NCBI RefSeq assembly: GCF_014282275.1
Contig: NZ_VFIA01000018.1
Span: 62,001 to 126,000, forward strand
Length of the DNA stretch: 64,000 bases
Reading direction: 5' to 3'
DNA from: Spirosoma utsteinense
GTDB lineage: Bacteria; Bacteroidota; Bacteroidia; Cytophagales; Spirosomataceae
This document shows, in pieces, positions 1-9,236 of this stretch (positions within the stretch are counted from its first letter, which is position 1; the number at the start of each line of letters is the position of its first letter). The notes beneath the pieces are model-generated. The model saw nothing but the letters and a program-made list of their open reading frames with translations. It made no database searches and had not been told where the DNA came from. Made by a program: the position numbers and the translations under genes.

Positions 1-603
1 CAGTTCGGGCCGCAACCGACGGGCCATGGCATAGGTGTCGAGATTGGTCACAATCACCCTATTAGCCAGCTTCACCGACTTATAGAAGCCAGGGTTAACG
101 TATTGCAGCATGGTACCCACCACATCCCGCATCCATTCGCGCGACCAGTAGGCACCAAAATATCGTTTCAGGGCTTTGGGCGCACGCTGGCCTCCACCCA
201 CGGGGCCAAAAATGAACGGTTTCCGCAGTTTGTACATAAAACTGCCGAGTTGAATACTGCCGTAGGTAACGTGATGCACCAGATCGAAGTGGTGTATCCT
301 GTCCAGTTGCCGACCCAGTTTATAGGCACTCCACTGCCAGTAGAGGTAGTGGAAATACATACCGATCAAGTTCGAATTGCAAAATTTGTCGACCCACGCT
401 GGAAGCAAAACATAATGAACCGCGAGGTTTGGGAAAAAACCATCGTCCAGAATAGGCTCAATATCGGCTTTCCCATCCTTTTTGGTAAGGCAATGCACTT
501 CCAGTCCGTTCTGGCTCAGGGTAGATGCATAGGTCCAGCCGGTACCTTCTTCAGATCCCAGGGTTGGAACGCAGGCATAGGCCGATAAGAGGACTTTTTT
601 CAT
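1..603 (-). CDS. GT4-type glycosyltransferase, N-terminal part (cut by window edge)
   Basis: An ATG at 603 opens an uninterrupted minus-strand frame that runs off the left edge, giving 201 residues of an unfinished protein. It begins MKKVLLSAYACVPTLGSEEG, a Rossmann-type N-terminus common in GT4 glycosyltransferases, and contains GPVGGGQRAPKAL near residues 130-140, a glycine-rich loop also seen in that family. The donor-binding C-terminal half with its E-x7-E motif lies outside the window. The gene follows a GT2 gene after about 60 bp on the same strand, so it is probably the distal part of the exopolysaccharide operon. The acceptor and the sugar cannot be told. Confidence 0.8.
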   Translation of the reverse strand, partial: MKKVLLSAYACVPTLGSEEGTGWTYASTLSQNGLEVHCLTKKDGKADIEPILDDGFFPNLAVHYVLLPAWVDKFCNSNLIGMYFHYLYWQWSAYKLGRQLDRIHHFDLVHHVTYGSIQLGSFMYKLRKPFIFGPVGGGQRAPKALKRYFGAYWSREWMRDVVGTMLQYVNPGFYKSVKLANRVIVTNLDTYAMARRLRPEL

Positions 604-664
604 AACAACAGTTGAGAGTAATACGAACCGTTTTTAAGGATGGCTCAAGCCCGTCAGCCGGGTA

Positions 665-1549
665 TTATAACGGCTTCATCAGACGAACCTTCCGCAATAC
701 AAAGCCCGCACAGATACGGCCGATGTCAAAGCAGAAGTAAAGCACTTTAGTCTTGGAATGGGCAATAGCAAAATTATAGCGCACAGTCAGGTTTGTAGGC
801 GATTTGATGGAGGTGAACCCATCGATAAATTGCTTCAACGTGATCTTTTTTTCAACCTGGATACCCGTAGCTGCTACATATTCGTATACCAGACTGGCGG
901 CATTGACAATCAGGCGATAACCTGCCTTCCGGGCCCGCACCGAGAACTCGATATCGGCCATGTAGTGTATGTAGTTTTTCGAATCGAACAAACCGATCCG
1001 GTTAAACACCTGCATGGGAATCAGCGTACCCCGGCCCGGCAAAGAATGTGACTCGACGTGGTCGGTCTGCCGAATAAGTTCGCGATAATCATACTTGTAA
1101 TCTTCAGCGAGGTGCCGTCCACTGGCGGTATACAATTCAAAGGTGGTACCGGCATACTCCAGCTTGTTCGGGTTATCGCTATCGACGCTTATCGAACCAA
1201 CAAGACAAGGCTGATACTGATCATAGGCATCGAGCATCGTTTGCAGGTAATTGGGATTTACCCGTGTATCGTCGTTGAGGGTCAGGATAAAGTTGACCTG
1301 TTGATGATCTTCATGCTGCTGTGCATACCGGATACCACAATTAGTTGCTTCTGTCCACCACAGGTTACCATCACCTTTCAACAAAACCACTTCCGGATAT
1401 TCCTCCTGAATCATTGTGTCGGTTCCATCGGTCGAACCATCGTCCACGACTATGATCTGAAAATTGCGGTAGGTCTGGGCAGTCAAACACGCCAGGCACT
1501 GCCGGGTATATTCTTTTCGGTTGTGAACGGGTATAACGATGCTAATCAT
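665..1549 (-). CDS. GT2 family glycosyltransferase
   Basis: 294 residues, complete. It opens with the GT-A signature MISIVIPVHNRKEYTRQC, followed by VVDDGSTDGT near residues 35-44 and the metal-binding acidic motif LNDDTRVN near 91-98. The overall pattern (WWTEATN, then PGRGTLIP, then DIEFSVRARKAGY) resembles rhamnosyltransferase-like GT2 enzymes of surface polysaccharide loci. The C-terminus is basic and lightly hydrophobic, consistent with peripheral membrane attachment. Its ATG overlaps the stop of the upstream polymerase gene by 4 bp (ATGA), so the two are probably translationally coupled. Sugar specificity is not readable from sequence. Confidence 0.9.
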   Translation of the reverse strand: MISIVIPVHNRKEYTRQCLACLTAQTYRNFQIIVVDDGSTDGTDTMIQEEYPEVVLLKGDGNLWWTEATNCGIRYAQQHEDHQQVNFILTLNDDTRVNPNYLQTMLDAYDQYQPCLVGSISVDSDNPNKLEYAGTTFELYTASGRHLAEDYKYDYRELIRQTDHVESHSLPGRGTLIPMQVFNRIGLFDSKNYIHYMADIEFSVRARKAGYRLIVNAASLVYEYVAATGIQVEKKITLKQFIDGFTSIKSPTNLTVRYNFAIAHSKTKVLYFCFDIGRICAGFVLRKVRLMKPL

Positions 1550-2808
1550 GACTGTGTGGTTTTGTAAACGGTTACTGACTCGGATTCTGACAATTCGAAT
1601 TCTATAGGCTCATCCTGAGGTCCGTTTCCCTGTTGGCTGGCAGCTTGAGGGCGGAAGGCGTAACACATACCCATCCCGACAAAACCCCAGTAAAACACCG
1701 GCAACTGGTAGGAAACGGCATAGACCAGACCGCTGAAAATGAAGCCAAAGAGAACTGTCTGTTCCGTGGAGAACTGAGGATTTCGGCGGTAAATGACAAA
1801 CAGAGTGCCAAGTATAATAAGTAGATTGAGGGCTAACCCGGCCGCGCCATAGTTATACAGCATATCGATGTACTGCGAGTGGATAATGGTGCCTTTCTCC
1901 GGAAAATCTTCATTTTCCATAATCTCGCCCCGGTCATACCCCTCGTAGCGCCAGCCTAAAACTGGTTTTTCAGGTATCTGGCTCAGGTAGTATTCTGATT
2001 GCTCCAGACGCCAGCTGCCGGTTTCGTCATCTTTAGGCGAGAGAATACCCCCGATGTTTTCCAGAAACGCGTCAACTTTATTACCGGGCAGCATACCCAT
2101 CAGTGGAGTCAAGGCAACCAGCAACACGACGAGCGTTGCCACGGTACGGCCCATCGGCAATCCGCCGGTAGACAGCTTCCCCATCAATGACAACCCGGCC
2201 ACAACGGCCATCACCACAACAGCGGCCGAAATCACGGACCGGTGTAACAGAAAGACGATAAAGGCAAAGGTGAACAGGGACAGTAGGAAATCGATGATCC
2301 GGCGTTCTTTAAGGTAAGTTACGGCGTAATACAGAAACGGAATAACCAGATACAGCGCTTCGTTCGAGGTGACAGTTCGACTTTCGGAAGTCAGATTATA
2401 CTTGAAGATCTGGCCCAGAAATAGCTGATTGATAACGTAAAAAGCGAAAATCGCATAATTGATGTACTTGATTTTCAACGGGCCTCCCTGCATAGCCATG
2501 GCAAATGCCAGCAACGCCAGCCCACAGTAAGCAAAGCGTTTGATCACAAAATACGAGTAGACAAACTGCCCGTACTCGTACCGGGATTCGAGCAATAAAC
2601 CCGTTACTCCCAGCAGCAACGCCCAGGCAGCTACTTTGTAGATGACCGGAAACCGGAAGAAAAAGACAAACAGACCAGCAATGCCAACCAGCGTAATGCC
2701 GTTGGTCACTTTGTCCAGTAGTGGATGCAGCGAATTTCCCCCATAGATCAGGGCGCTCACCCCAAACAACAGGATACATAGTACAATCCGATAGATCCAG
2801 TTTATCAT
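1546..2808 (-). CDS. O-antigen ligase/Wzy-type polysaccharide polymerase
   Basis: 420 residues, mostly hydrophobic, with roughly ten membrane spans and one larger polar loop around residues 240-310. That loop contains ETGSWRLEQSEYYLSQIP and later IIHSQYIDMLYNYGAAGL, matching the Wzy_C/O-antigen-ligase pattern (the H-x-Y/D region before the last helices). In a Wzy-dependent locus this inner-membrane protein joins lipid-linked repeat units into polymer. It lies among a flippase, glycosyltransferases and a Wzc homologue, which supports polymerase rather than ligase. The C-terminal 30 residues are polar and acidic. It overlaps the downstream GT2 gene by 4 bp. Confidence 0.85.
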   Translation of the reverse strand: MINWIYRIVLCILLFGVSALIYGGNSLHPLLDKVTNGITLVGIAGLFVFFFRFPVIYKVAAWALLLGVTGLLLESRYEYGQFVYSYFVIKRFAYCGLALLAFAMAMQGGPLKIKYINYAIFAFYVINQLFLGQIFKYNLTSESRTVTSNEALYLVIPFLYYAVTYLKERRIIDFLLSLFTFAFIVFLLHRSVISAAVVVMAVVAGLSLMGKLSTGGLPMGRTVATLVVLLVALTPLMGMLPGNKVDAFLENIGGILSPKDDETGSWRLEQSEYYLSQIPEKPVLGWRYEGYDRGEIMENEDFPEKGTIIHSQYIDMLYNYGAAGLALNLLIILGTLFVIYRRNPQFSTEQTVLFGFIFSGLVYAVSYQLPVFYWGFVGMGMCYAFRPQAASQQGNGPQDEPIEFELSESESVTVYKTTQS

Positions 2809-2819
2809 AATACGTTATT

Positions 2820-3986
2820 TCAGGAAACTGCTACAGCTGGGTTATGTGCGTCTTCGGAGACGATCCGACGGCATAGACGCCGGTACACATACAGGTGCTT
2901 GTCGATCATGTTATCGATACTGAACCGGTCGCGGGCAAACATCAACTGTGTATGAGCCAGCGATCGTCGTTCTGTTTCTCCCCGGTAGCGGAGGATGGCG
3001 TCTGCCAGTTCCGACGCCGTTGTCGTCAGCGGGAGTAAGCCCGCCCGTTGCCAGTCGAACTGCTCGGGTATACCGCCTGTTTCCAGCGCCAGTACCGGTG
3101 TACCTGCTGCTATGGCCTCTGTGATACTATAGCCCCAGGATTCGTTTACGGCAGTATGTACATAAAGCGAAGCCCGCTGGAGATAAGCGGGTATATTCGT
3201 TTGGTACCCTTCAAACCGAACCTGCCCCTGAAGCCCTTTTTCGAGGGTTAGTGTTTCCAGTTCGGCGCGTTGATGACCATCCCCTACAAACAACACCTTC
3301 ACATCGGTAATACCGCGCTGGCACAACACATGGGCCGTCTCGATCAGCAATCGCTGGTTCTTGCGCGCTTCGATCGTACCAATGTTCAGGACTGAAAACG
3401 CATCGTCTTCCTGCCGCGGTTGTTCAGACGGGAAGGGCACACCGTTGTGAATGACATCACAAACTACCCCCTCCGGCCGCAGAAAAGCCGATGTGCGCTT
3501 GATGTAGTCCGATACGGTTATAAATGAGTTAGGCTGTTTGAACAAAAATTGATACCACTTCAGCAGCTGCCGGTTCGTCCAGTCATTAAGGGAATAAACC
3601 GTTTTATATTCTGACAGCGGATCATCGTTGAAATGGCAGGTCACGGTTACCGGCACCTGTTTATTCAGCCCCAGAGCAGCCGCAGCGCCTGAAGTAACGT
3701 CCTGTGCATGTACCACATCGATAGCACCCCGATACCGTCGTACGGACGCCCAGATGCTAACGTAATTTTCTATTTCCATCCAGATCACCCGCCCGTTCAC
3801 ACCAAACAGGGGCGCCAGCCGACGCAACACTCCCAGCCCTTTTTTGAGCAGGGACGGAACATCCTCAGGCGTCACAAGCTGCACCGAATCAACCCGGCCA
3901 GCCAAATGGGCCAGTAGGCGATTATAGTGAGCCGTAACCCCCGTTTTAGAGGATGGTGTGGCTGATGCAACGAGTAATATCCGCAT
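2820..3986 (-). CDS. GT4 family glycosyltransferase
   Basis: 388 residues, the usual size of a two-domain GT-B enzyme. The N-terminal domain begins MRILLVASATPSSKTGVTAHY. The donor-binding domain includes SVLNIGTIEARKNQRLLIE near residues 200-215, FVGDGHQRAELE, and SWGYSITEAIAAGTPVLALETGG, which is the E-x7-E type nucleotide-sugar motif of GT4. It acts on the cytoplasmic face, adding a sugar to a lipid-linked repeat unit. Only 11 bp separate it from the polymerase gene downstream, so it is within the operon. The sugar is unknown. Confidence 0.9.
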   Translation of the reverse strand: MRILLVASATPSSKTGVTAHYNRLLAHLAGRVDSVQLVTPEDVPSLLKKGLGVLRRLAPLFGVNGRVIWMEIENYVSIWASVRRYRGAIDVVHAQDVTSGAAAALGLNKQVPVTVTCHFNDDPLSEYKTVYSLNDWTNRQLLKWYQFLFKQPNSFITVSDYIKRTSAFLRPEGVVCDVIHNGVPFPSEQPRQEDDAFSVLNIGTIEARKNQRLLIETAHVLCQRGITDVKVLFVGDGHQRAELETLTLEKGLQGQVRFEGYQTNIPAYLQRASLYVHTAVNESWGYSITEAIAAGTPVLALETGGIPEQFDWQRAGLLPLTTTASELADAILRYRGETERRSLAHTQLMFARDRFSIDNMIDKHLYVYRRLCRRIVSEDAHNPAVAVS

Positions 3987-4019
3987 AGAGTCAGTATTCT
4001 ATTATACCGGTCAATTCGT

Positions 4020-4928
4020 TTATTTATTCAATAATCGATAAAGACGAACAGTCAAAATATGGTTTGGCTTCTTCCGGAAGTTGTTAAACACACTGTCGAT
4101 AGCCGCTTCGCTATAGATCAGGAAGTTGTACATGCGGTTAGCCCGTTTGGCTACCGCCTGTGCCATCGTTTCCCTTAGCGACCAGCTCATAAAGACCACC
4201 AGCCCATATTTGTTGCCATGGATATTCTGAAACACCCGGCGCTGATTTCGGACGGCATAGTACTGTTTCCAGGCACCAGGCCATGGAATACCATTTCGGT
4301 CGAAGGAGGGCGGGTGATAGAAAATGCTGGAAGGTACCGTAACGACGGGGAAACCCATTTTTTGAGCGCGGGTCATGTATTCGACCTCATCCCCCCAGAT
4401 GAATAATTTCTTGTCGGGCAAGCCAATGGCTTTAACTACTTCCGAACTGATCAGTGTGCCATTGAAAAAGAAGGCTACGCCATACACCAGGTCGAACTGC
4501 GTCATATCAGCTACCTTCCGATACGAACGGTTAGGCCGATCAACGTAAAACGCGAGTTCACTGTGATCCTGGTTACTGACCGAAACCGAGTTTTTAATGC
4601 ACGGACCAATATTAGGTGCGTTCATCAGTTTTTCCAGCGCGTCGGGCGCAGCCAGGCAATCATCATCCATACACCACAGCCAGTCGTAAGACCGCTTGTA
4701 GGCTTCGTCGATACCCGTAGCGAAGCCACCAGCTCCGCCCAGGTTGGCCTGACGAACAATAGACAAACCGGTCTGCTCAGCCAGCCAGGTGTCGGTTCCA
4801 TCGGTGCTGCCGTTGTCGATGACAATAATGGCATCCAGCGCTCGCGACTGCTGACGCAAACTCTCGATGCATTTTTGCAAATCGGCAATCCGGTTATAGG
4901 TCACCACGACGGCGGCTACAGTTTCCAT
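4020..4928 (-). CDS. GT2 family glycosyltransferase (galactofuranosyl/rhamnosyl type)
   Basis: 302 residues. GT-A features are clear: VAAVVVTYNRIADLQKC at the N-terminus, VIDNGSTDGTDTWL, the NLGGAGGFATGIDEA motif, and a WCMDDDCLA metal site. NLGGAGGF followed by MDDD is typical of the GT2 branch that includes galactofuranosyl- and rhamnosyltransferases, so that is the best guess; the actual sugar is inferred only by family. The start ATG at 4928 is 5 bp from the end of the flippase gene upstream, consistent with one transcript. Confidence 0.88.
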   Translation of the reverse strand: METVAAVVVTYNRIADLQKCIESLRQQSRALDAIIVIDNGSTDGTDTWLAEQTGLSIVRQANLGGAGGFATGIDEAYKRSYDWLWCMDDDCLAAPDALEKLMNAPNIGPCIKNSVSVSNQDHSELAFYVDRPNRSYRKVADMTQFDLVYGVAFFFNGTLISSEVVKAIGLPDKKLFIWGDEVEYMTRAQKMGFPVVTVPSSIFYHPPSFDRNGIPWPGAWKQYYAVRNQRRVFQNIHGNKYGLVVFMSWSLRETMAQAVAKRANRMYNFLIYSEAAIDSVFNNFRKKPNHILTVRLYRLLNK

Positions 4929-4933
4929 GTTTG

Positions 4934-6289
4934 TTATTTAAATAATGTGGTCAATCGGTCTCTGCTGAAAGCAATCGCTTCGTGGAGACGCTCTATATTT
5001 ATGATCTGTATTCCCTTGTAGCGGAGGTAGCCATACATACTGAGGGTAATACATACCTCAGCAGCTACCCATGCGTAAGCGGCCCCTACATAGCCCATTT
5101 CTTTAATCATCAGAATGTTGAGGGCTAGCCCAACTACCGAACCGATAGCAGAAATGACAAAAAACGCCCGATCCATACGAAGGTTCAGCATCGTATGGAT
5201 ACCCAGCAGGTTACTGATACCGATGGTAATTGGTAATAGCGAAACAATGCGCAGCACCAGAATCGCATCCTGAAACTTGTTGCCGTAGAACAGGTTGATA
5301 AATACCGGAGCAATCACCCACAACCCCGCCGATACCATGACCATAAGGATAAACAACGGAAAAAACGTTGTTTGTACTACCCGAAGGCCAGACTCCCGGC
5401 CTTTCCCGAACGCGTTGGCTACGATCGGAAAAAAAGCCTGATTCAGCGCCAGCGCCACAAAAGCACGGGCAATTCCTTCAATCCGTGTTCCGGCCGAAAA
5501 AATACCCACGTTATATGGTGTACTGAAAAGACCCAGCACGAACGTGGCCGATCCCGCATATAACGTAATCATAACCGACGAAAAGAACAGCGTGCTGTCG
5601 GCCCGGAACCGCACGATCATTGCATCCATCGTAGGCAGGTTGAACTGTACGCCAAATCGGCGTAACGCTACCAGCAAAGCGATGATACTCACCAGAACCT
5701 GTGCAACGCTAATCGCCAGATTCTGGTAGATGTAGTCGTCAGGTTGACGGATCAGTAAGAAGACCGACAGGGTGAACAGTACTTTTACGATCAGGTTAAA
5801 TAAGGCTACCCGGCTGAGATCCTCCATGGCCTGAAATAACCAGATTGGAAACAGGACAACCCCTATACAACTCAGGTATGTACTTATGTGTAGCCACATA
5901 TGCTCCCGAAACTCAGGCGTGAAGTAGGTCACAAAGCCAAAAACAACTGTCGACAAACCAAACAAAAGTGCTTTGCCCGTCAACACCTCGCTAAAAACCT
6001 TACTCACCAACGCTTTATTCATGCGGTCGGCAGCAATGGCCCGTACAGCCGCCATCTCGAATCCATAGTTGATCAGCAGCGTGAAATACGCCACGTAGGC
6101 CATCGAGAAATTGAGTAACCCCAATCGCTCCGGTCCGATGATCCTGACCACGTAAGGCACCGTCAGCAACGGCAGTAACATGTTTGCCACGTGGACGCTG
6201 AACAGCGAGGCCACGTTGATAGCAAACCGCTTCAGCGTTGACTTTGACAGGGGTGCCTTCGATTCGGCAACAGGATTCTCACTAACCAT
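4934..6289 (-). CDS. Polysaccharide flippase (Wzx/RfbX, MATE-like)
   Basis: 451 residues with 12 or more hydrophobic spans. It begins with a polar, lysine-containing tail followed by FAINVASLFSVHVANMLLPL and PYVVRIIGPERLGLLNFSMAY, the standard opening of polysaccharide biosynthesis (RfbX) family flippases. Wzx proteins move undecaprenyl-pyrophosphate-linked repeat units across the inner membrane. Together with the polymerase at 1546-2808 and the Wzc/Wza homologues upstream, this indicates a Wzx/Wzy-dependent pathway. Charged residues inside several helices are typical of the family. Confidence 0.92.
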   Translation of the reverse strand: MVSENPVAESKAPLSKSTLKRFAINVASLFSVHVANMLLPLLTVPYVVRIIGPERLGLLNFSMAYVAYFTLLINYGFEMAAVRAIAADRMNKALVSKVFSEVLTGKALLFGLSTVVFGFVTYFTPEFREHMWLHISTYLSCIGVVLFPIWLFQAMEDLSRVALFNLIVKVLFTLSVFLLIRQPDDYIYQNLAISVAQVLVSIIALLVALRRFGVQFNLPTMDAMIVRFRADSTLFFSSVMITLYAGSATFVLGLFSTPYNVGIFSAGTRIEGIARAFVALALNQAFFPIVANAFGKGRESGLRVVQTTFFPLFILMVMVSAGLWVIAPVFINLFYGNKFQDAILVLRIVSLLPITIGISNLLGIHTMLNLRMDRAFFVISAIGSVVGLALNILMIKEMGYVGAAYAWVAAEVCITLSMYGYLRYKGIQIINIERLHEAIAFSRDRLTTLFK

Positions 6290-6316
6290 GGTTGTTCTTT
6301 AACGTGTGTTTGGCAC

Positions 6317-6664
6317 TTATTCGGTAGCCACACCAAAATAGACGTATTCCAGCGGCTCGTTGCCGGTTGCTTCGAGCCGGTGCGGTATTCCAGCCGGTAT
6401 ACGGACGAAAACACCATTACTCAATGCAATCTCAGTGCCATCGACGGTATACTTGCCTTCACCCTTCAGGAAGAAAAAGCATTCCTCCATCGTAGCATGA
6501 GCGTGCATCTCGCAGTAGTCGGTATTGGCAAACACGCCGTACGCAACCTGAGTTACGTTGGTCGGCGTGTCGCCATTCCGCAGAAATACTTGTTTGGCCC
6601 CCTGTGCATGCGCTGTCAGTTCTGGTGCCAGATCAGCCAGGGAAGCCGTTATTTTACTAATCAT
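6317..6664 (-). CDS. Cupin-domain protein (possible sugar-modifying or regulatory cupin)
   Basis: 115 residues forming a single small beta-barrel cupin. Motif 1 is visible as HAHATMEECFFFLKGEG near residues 62-78 and motif 2 as GVFVRIPAGIPHRLEATG near 86-103, supplying His and Glu metal ligands. Single-domain cupins in polysaccharide loci can be sugar isomerases or uncharacterised accessory enzymes; the sequence does not decide. Its ATG overlaps the stop of the epimerase gene by 4 bp, suggesting that the two proteins are made together and may act on the same nucleotide sugar. Confidence 0.8.
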   Translation of the reverse strand: MISKITASLADLAPELTAHAQGAKQVFLRNGDTPTNVTQVAYGVFANTDYCEMHAHATMEECFFFLKGEGKYTVDGTEIALSNGVFVRIPAGIPHRLEATGNEPLEYVYFGVATE

Positions 6665-7644
6665 GCCTCAACAGGTTCTTCTACTTTCGACTTAACCTGA
6701 TTGGTGATCCACTGGTAGGTTTTCTTAACACCTTCAGCTAATGGCGTCGATGGTGCCCAGCCTAGTTTCTCCTGAATCAGTTGGTTGTCAGAATTACGAC
6801 CCCGAACACCCAGCGGACCAGGAATATTATTGATCGTCAAATCTTTGCCCGAAATCTTAATAACCATCTTGGCGAAATCATTGAGGGAGATCATCTCTTC
6901 CGAACCAATGTTTACCGGGCCGCTGAAGTCCGATTCCATTAGCCGACGAATACCTTCTACACACTCATCGACGATCAGGAACGAACGGGTTTGCTTACCA
7001 TCACCCCATATTTCGATCGACTCACCATTCTCAGCCATCGCTACTTTACGGCAAACGGCAGCTGGTGCTTTTTCACGACCACCTTCCCACGTACCCTGTG
7101 GTCCGAAGATGTTGTGGAAACGGGCCACGCGAACGTCGATACCGTGGTTTTTCTGATACGTCAGGAACAAACGCTCCGAGAATAGTTTCTCCCAGCCATA
7201 TTCGCTGTCGGGAGCCGCCGGATAGGCCGACGCTTCTGAACAGGTCGGGTTGTTGGCATCCATCTGGTTGTATTCCGGATAAATACAGGCCGACGACGAA
7301 TAAAATATCTTTTTGACACCCTTGTTCTTAGCCGCGTCGAGCACGTTCAGATTACACAATACCGAGTTGTGCATGATCGCAGCATCATTGGTACCAGTAA
7401 AGACGAAACCAGCTCCGCCCATGTCGGCCGCCAGCTGATAGATTTCATCCAGATCGGACGTTACTACTTCATTGGCAACGATTGGATCACGCAGGTCACC
7501 GATCACAAACTCATCGGCATTGTCGTTACCGTATTCGTTCGATTTAACATCGACACCACGTACCCAATACCCTTCCGACTTCAGTCGGTTAACCAGGTGG
7601 CCGCCGATAAAGCCACCAGCACCACAGACAAGCGCTTTTTTCAT
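6661..7644 (-). CDS. NAD-dependent epimerase resembling GDP-mannose 3,5-epimerase
   Basis: 327 residues, an extended SDR. The NAD-binding motif is GAGGFIGG (8-15). The active-site region reads SSSACIYPE with Cys120, then Tyr149-Gly-Trp-Glu-Lys153, and GGREKAPAAVCRK with Lys192. The segments AADMGGAGF, RFHNIFGPQGTW, TRSFLIVDECVEG, PVNIGSEEM and GVRGRNSDN closely follow what I recall of plant GDP-mannose 3,5-epimerase, including its acid/base Cys and Lys. The enzyme would make GDP-L-galactose or GDP-L-gulose from GDP-mannose for the polymer. The family assignment is strong; the exact product is inferred. It overlaps both neighbouring genes by 4 bp. Confidence 0.85.
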   Translation of the reverse strand: MKKALVCGAGGFIGGHLVNRLKSEGYWVRGVDVKSNEYGNDNADEFVIGDLRDPIVANEVVTSDLDEIYQLAADMGGAGFVFTGTNDAAIMHNSVLCNLNVLDAAKNKGVKKIFYSSSACIYPEYNQMDANNPTCSEASAYPAAPDSEYGWEKLFSERLFLTYQKNHGIDVRVARFHNIFGPQGTWEGGREKAPAAVCRKVAMAENGESIEIWGDGKQTRSFLIVDECVEGIRRLMESDFSGPVNIGSEEMISLNDFAKMVIKISGKDLTINNIPGPLGVRGRNSDNQLIQEKLGWAPSTPLAEGVKKTYQWITNQVKSKVEEPVEA

Positions 7645-8423
7645 AATTGTTGATCCGCCGTAGCGGTAGTTTGTTTAACAGGTGAAAAGACTTCTTTCAA
7701 ATTGAGGTATATAAATAGCGGCACGATTTCCAGGTAGCGCTTATAGAGCCGTTTAGGCTCGGTCATCAGCCGGAAAAACCACTCCAGCGAATTTCGTTGC
7801 ATCCAGCCAGGGGCCTGCACCACGCGATCTGTGTGAAAATCGAATGCAGCACCGACGGTAACGATAAAGTTGACCGAAACCCACTGAGCCAGCCTGCGGG
7901 CAAAGCGTTCCTGCTTTGGCGTACTCAGGCCGATCCAGACAATGTTGGCACCGGAACTGTTGATGGTATGAGCCAGGTCTTTAAACTCCTGATCCGACAT
8001 TTCCCGAAAAGGCGGGCAGAACGTACCGACAACCCCGTGGTTAGCAAACTTGGCACCGACGCTTTTCTTCAACTCGTCGGCAACTCCCTCCTGCCCCCCG
8101 CACAGAAAATGACGAACTGGCTTGCTGGCACTATCGGTCATCACCTGTTTGAAAAAATCGGGACCGTAGCAGCGCGTCATTTGACTGGCTCCTTTCCGGC
8201 GACCAACCCACACCCCCGGCATACCATCGGGCAGATTCCAGTAGAAAGAATCCAGCACCGATTTAAACTCCGGCTCTTTGAACGCCGTCACAAGACCATG
8301 CGCACCGGTAGCACTGATGCACCGATTCTGGCGGGGCATGGCAGAACCACACTGCCTGATCGTTTCTGATACCGCTGAATCCAGCCCGGCATCGTACAAT
8401 TCGACATCTAAAACCTTTATCAT
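7641..8423 (-). CDS. WecG/TagA/CpsF family glycosyltransferase
   Basis: 260 residues. Family landmarks are GAHGLVTAFKEPEF, LPDGMPGVWVGRR, FLCGGQEGVADEL, IVWIGLSTPKQERFA and VGAAFDFHTDRVVQAPGWMQRNSLEWFFRLM followed by RLYKRY. These are characteristic of the WecG/TagA fold (GT26), which usually adds the second sugar, often N-acetylmannosaminuronate or N-acetylmannosamine, to an undecaprenyl-linked first sugar. It sits immediately downstream of the initiating sugar-phosphate transferase, the expected position for a second-step enzyme. Its stop overlaps the epimerase start by 4 bp. Confidence 0.9.
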   Translation of the reverse strand: MIKVLDVELYDAGLDSAVSETIRQCGSAMPRQNRCISATGAHGLVTAFKEPEFKSVLDSFYWNLPDGMPGVWVGRRKGASQMTRCYGPDFFKQVMTDSASKPVRHFLCGGQEGVADELKKSVGAKFANHGVVGTFCPPFREMSDQEFKDLAHTINSSGANIVWIGLSTPKQERFARRLAQWVSVNFIVTVGAAFDFHTDRVVQAPGWMQRNSLEWFFRLMTEPKRLYKRYLEIVPLFIYLNLKEVFSPVKQTTATADQQL

Positions 8424-8455
8424 TTGTTGGCTGGATTAATTGCGCCTTAATTGGA

Positions 8456-9190
8456 TTACCAGGCTCCTTTGTTGCCTTTCAGGGCAGCCTGAACAGTCCA
8501 CAAGCATATCTGGGTATCGAGCCGGAGCGATTTCCGGCGGATGTACAAATGATCGTAGCGAACCCGGTGCACCATTTTGTAGAACTCATCGGTTTCGCCC
8601 CGTGCTCCCCGCGACTGTGCCAGTCCGGTTATACCCGGCTTTACCTGGTAGCGCTCTTTGTAGCCAGGCAGGGACACCCAGTATTGCTCATCGAGCGGCA
8701 GTGGATGTGGACGGGGTCCAACAACACTCATATGGCCTGCCAGCACATTCAAAAACTGAGGTAGCTCATCCAGATTGGTTTTGCGCAGGAACCGGCCAAT
8801 GCGGGTAACGCGCATGTCATTGCTGGTTGCCTGACGAAACTCAGCCGATGGGCTGTAAGACATCGTCCTGAACTTCAGGCATTTGAACACCCGCCCATTC
8901 CGACCCGAACGCATCTGAACAAAAATGACAGGTCCTTTAGATGTCATCTTAATCAACAGTCCAAGTAGAGGAATTAGCCAAATGAGGACTGTGCTTGTCA
9001 CCAAGGTGGCTACTGTAACATCGAAAGCTCGTTTCTTCAACACACTGAAGCTTAGCTTCGAGGTATACGAAATAGGCTCAACATCTCGGCCAAGGGCTTT
9101 GTAGGCCCTAACAGTTTCGGGATTAGAGAAAGCCTGCATATGGTTACTAATTAATGCTTGTTGAGTATAAAGTACCTGTGAATCAGACAC
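8456..9190 (-). CDS. Initiating undecaprenyl-phosphate sugar-phosphate transferase
   Basis: 244 residues from a GTG at 9190; an in-frame ATG at residue 18 (9139) is an alternative start. A hydrophobic hairpin lies at about residues 58-80, followed by the catalytic core of the bacterial sugar transferase family: PVIFVQMRSGRNGRVFKC, KFRTM, RVTRIGRFLRKTNLDELPQFLNVLAGHMSVVGPRPH, and KPGITGLAQSRGARGETDEFY. It transfers a sugar phosphate to undecaprenyl phosphate and so begins the repeat unit. At 244 residues it is the short, PglC-like form without the extra N-terminal membrane domain of WbaP/WcaJ. Confidence 0.92.
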   Translation of the reverse strand: MSDSQVLYTQQALISNHMQAFSNPETVRAYKALGRDVEPISYTSKLSFSVLKKRAFDVTVATLVTSTVLIWLIPLLGLLIKMTSKGPVIFVQMRSGRNGRVFKCLKFRTMSYSPSAEFRQATSNDMRVTRIGRFLRKTNLDELPQFLNVLAGHMSVVGPRPHPLPLDEQYWVSLPGYKERYQVKPGITGLAQSRGARGETDEFYKMVHRVRYDHLYIRRKSLRLDTQICLWTVQAALKGNKGAW

Positions 9191-9236
9191 ACAATTCCTA
9201 TAGGCAACTAATCGATTATCGCCTGCTCAATGCCGT

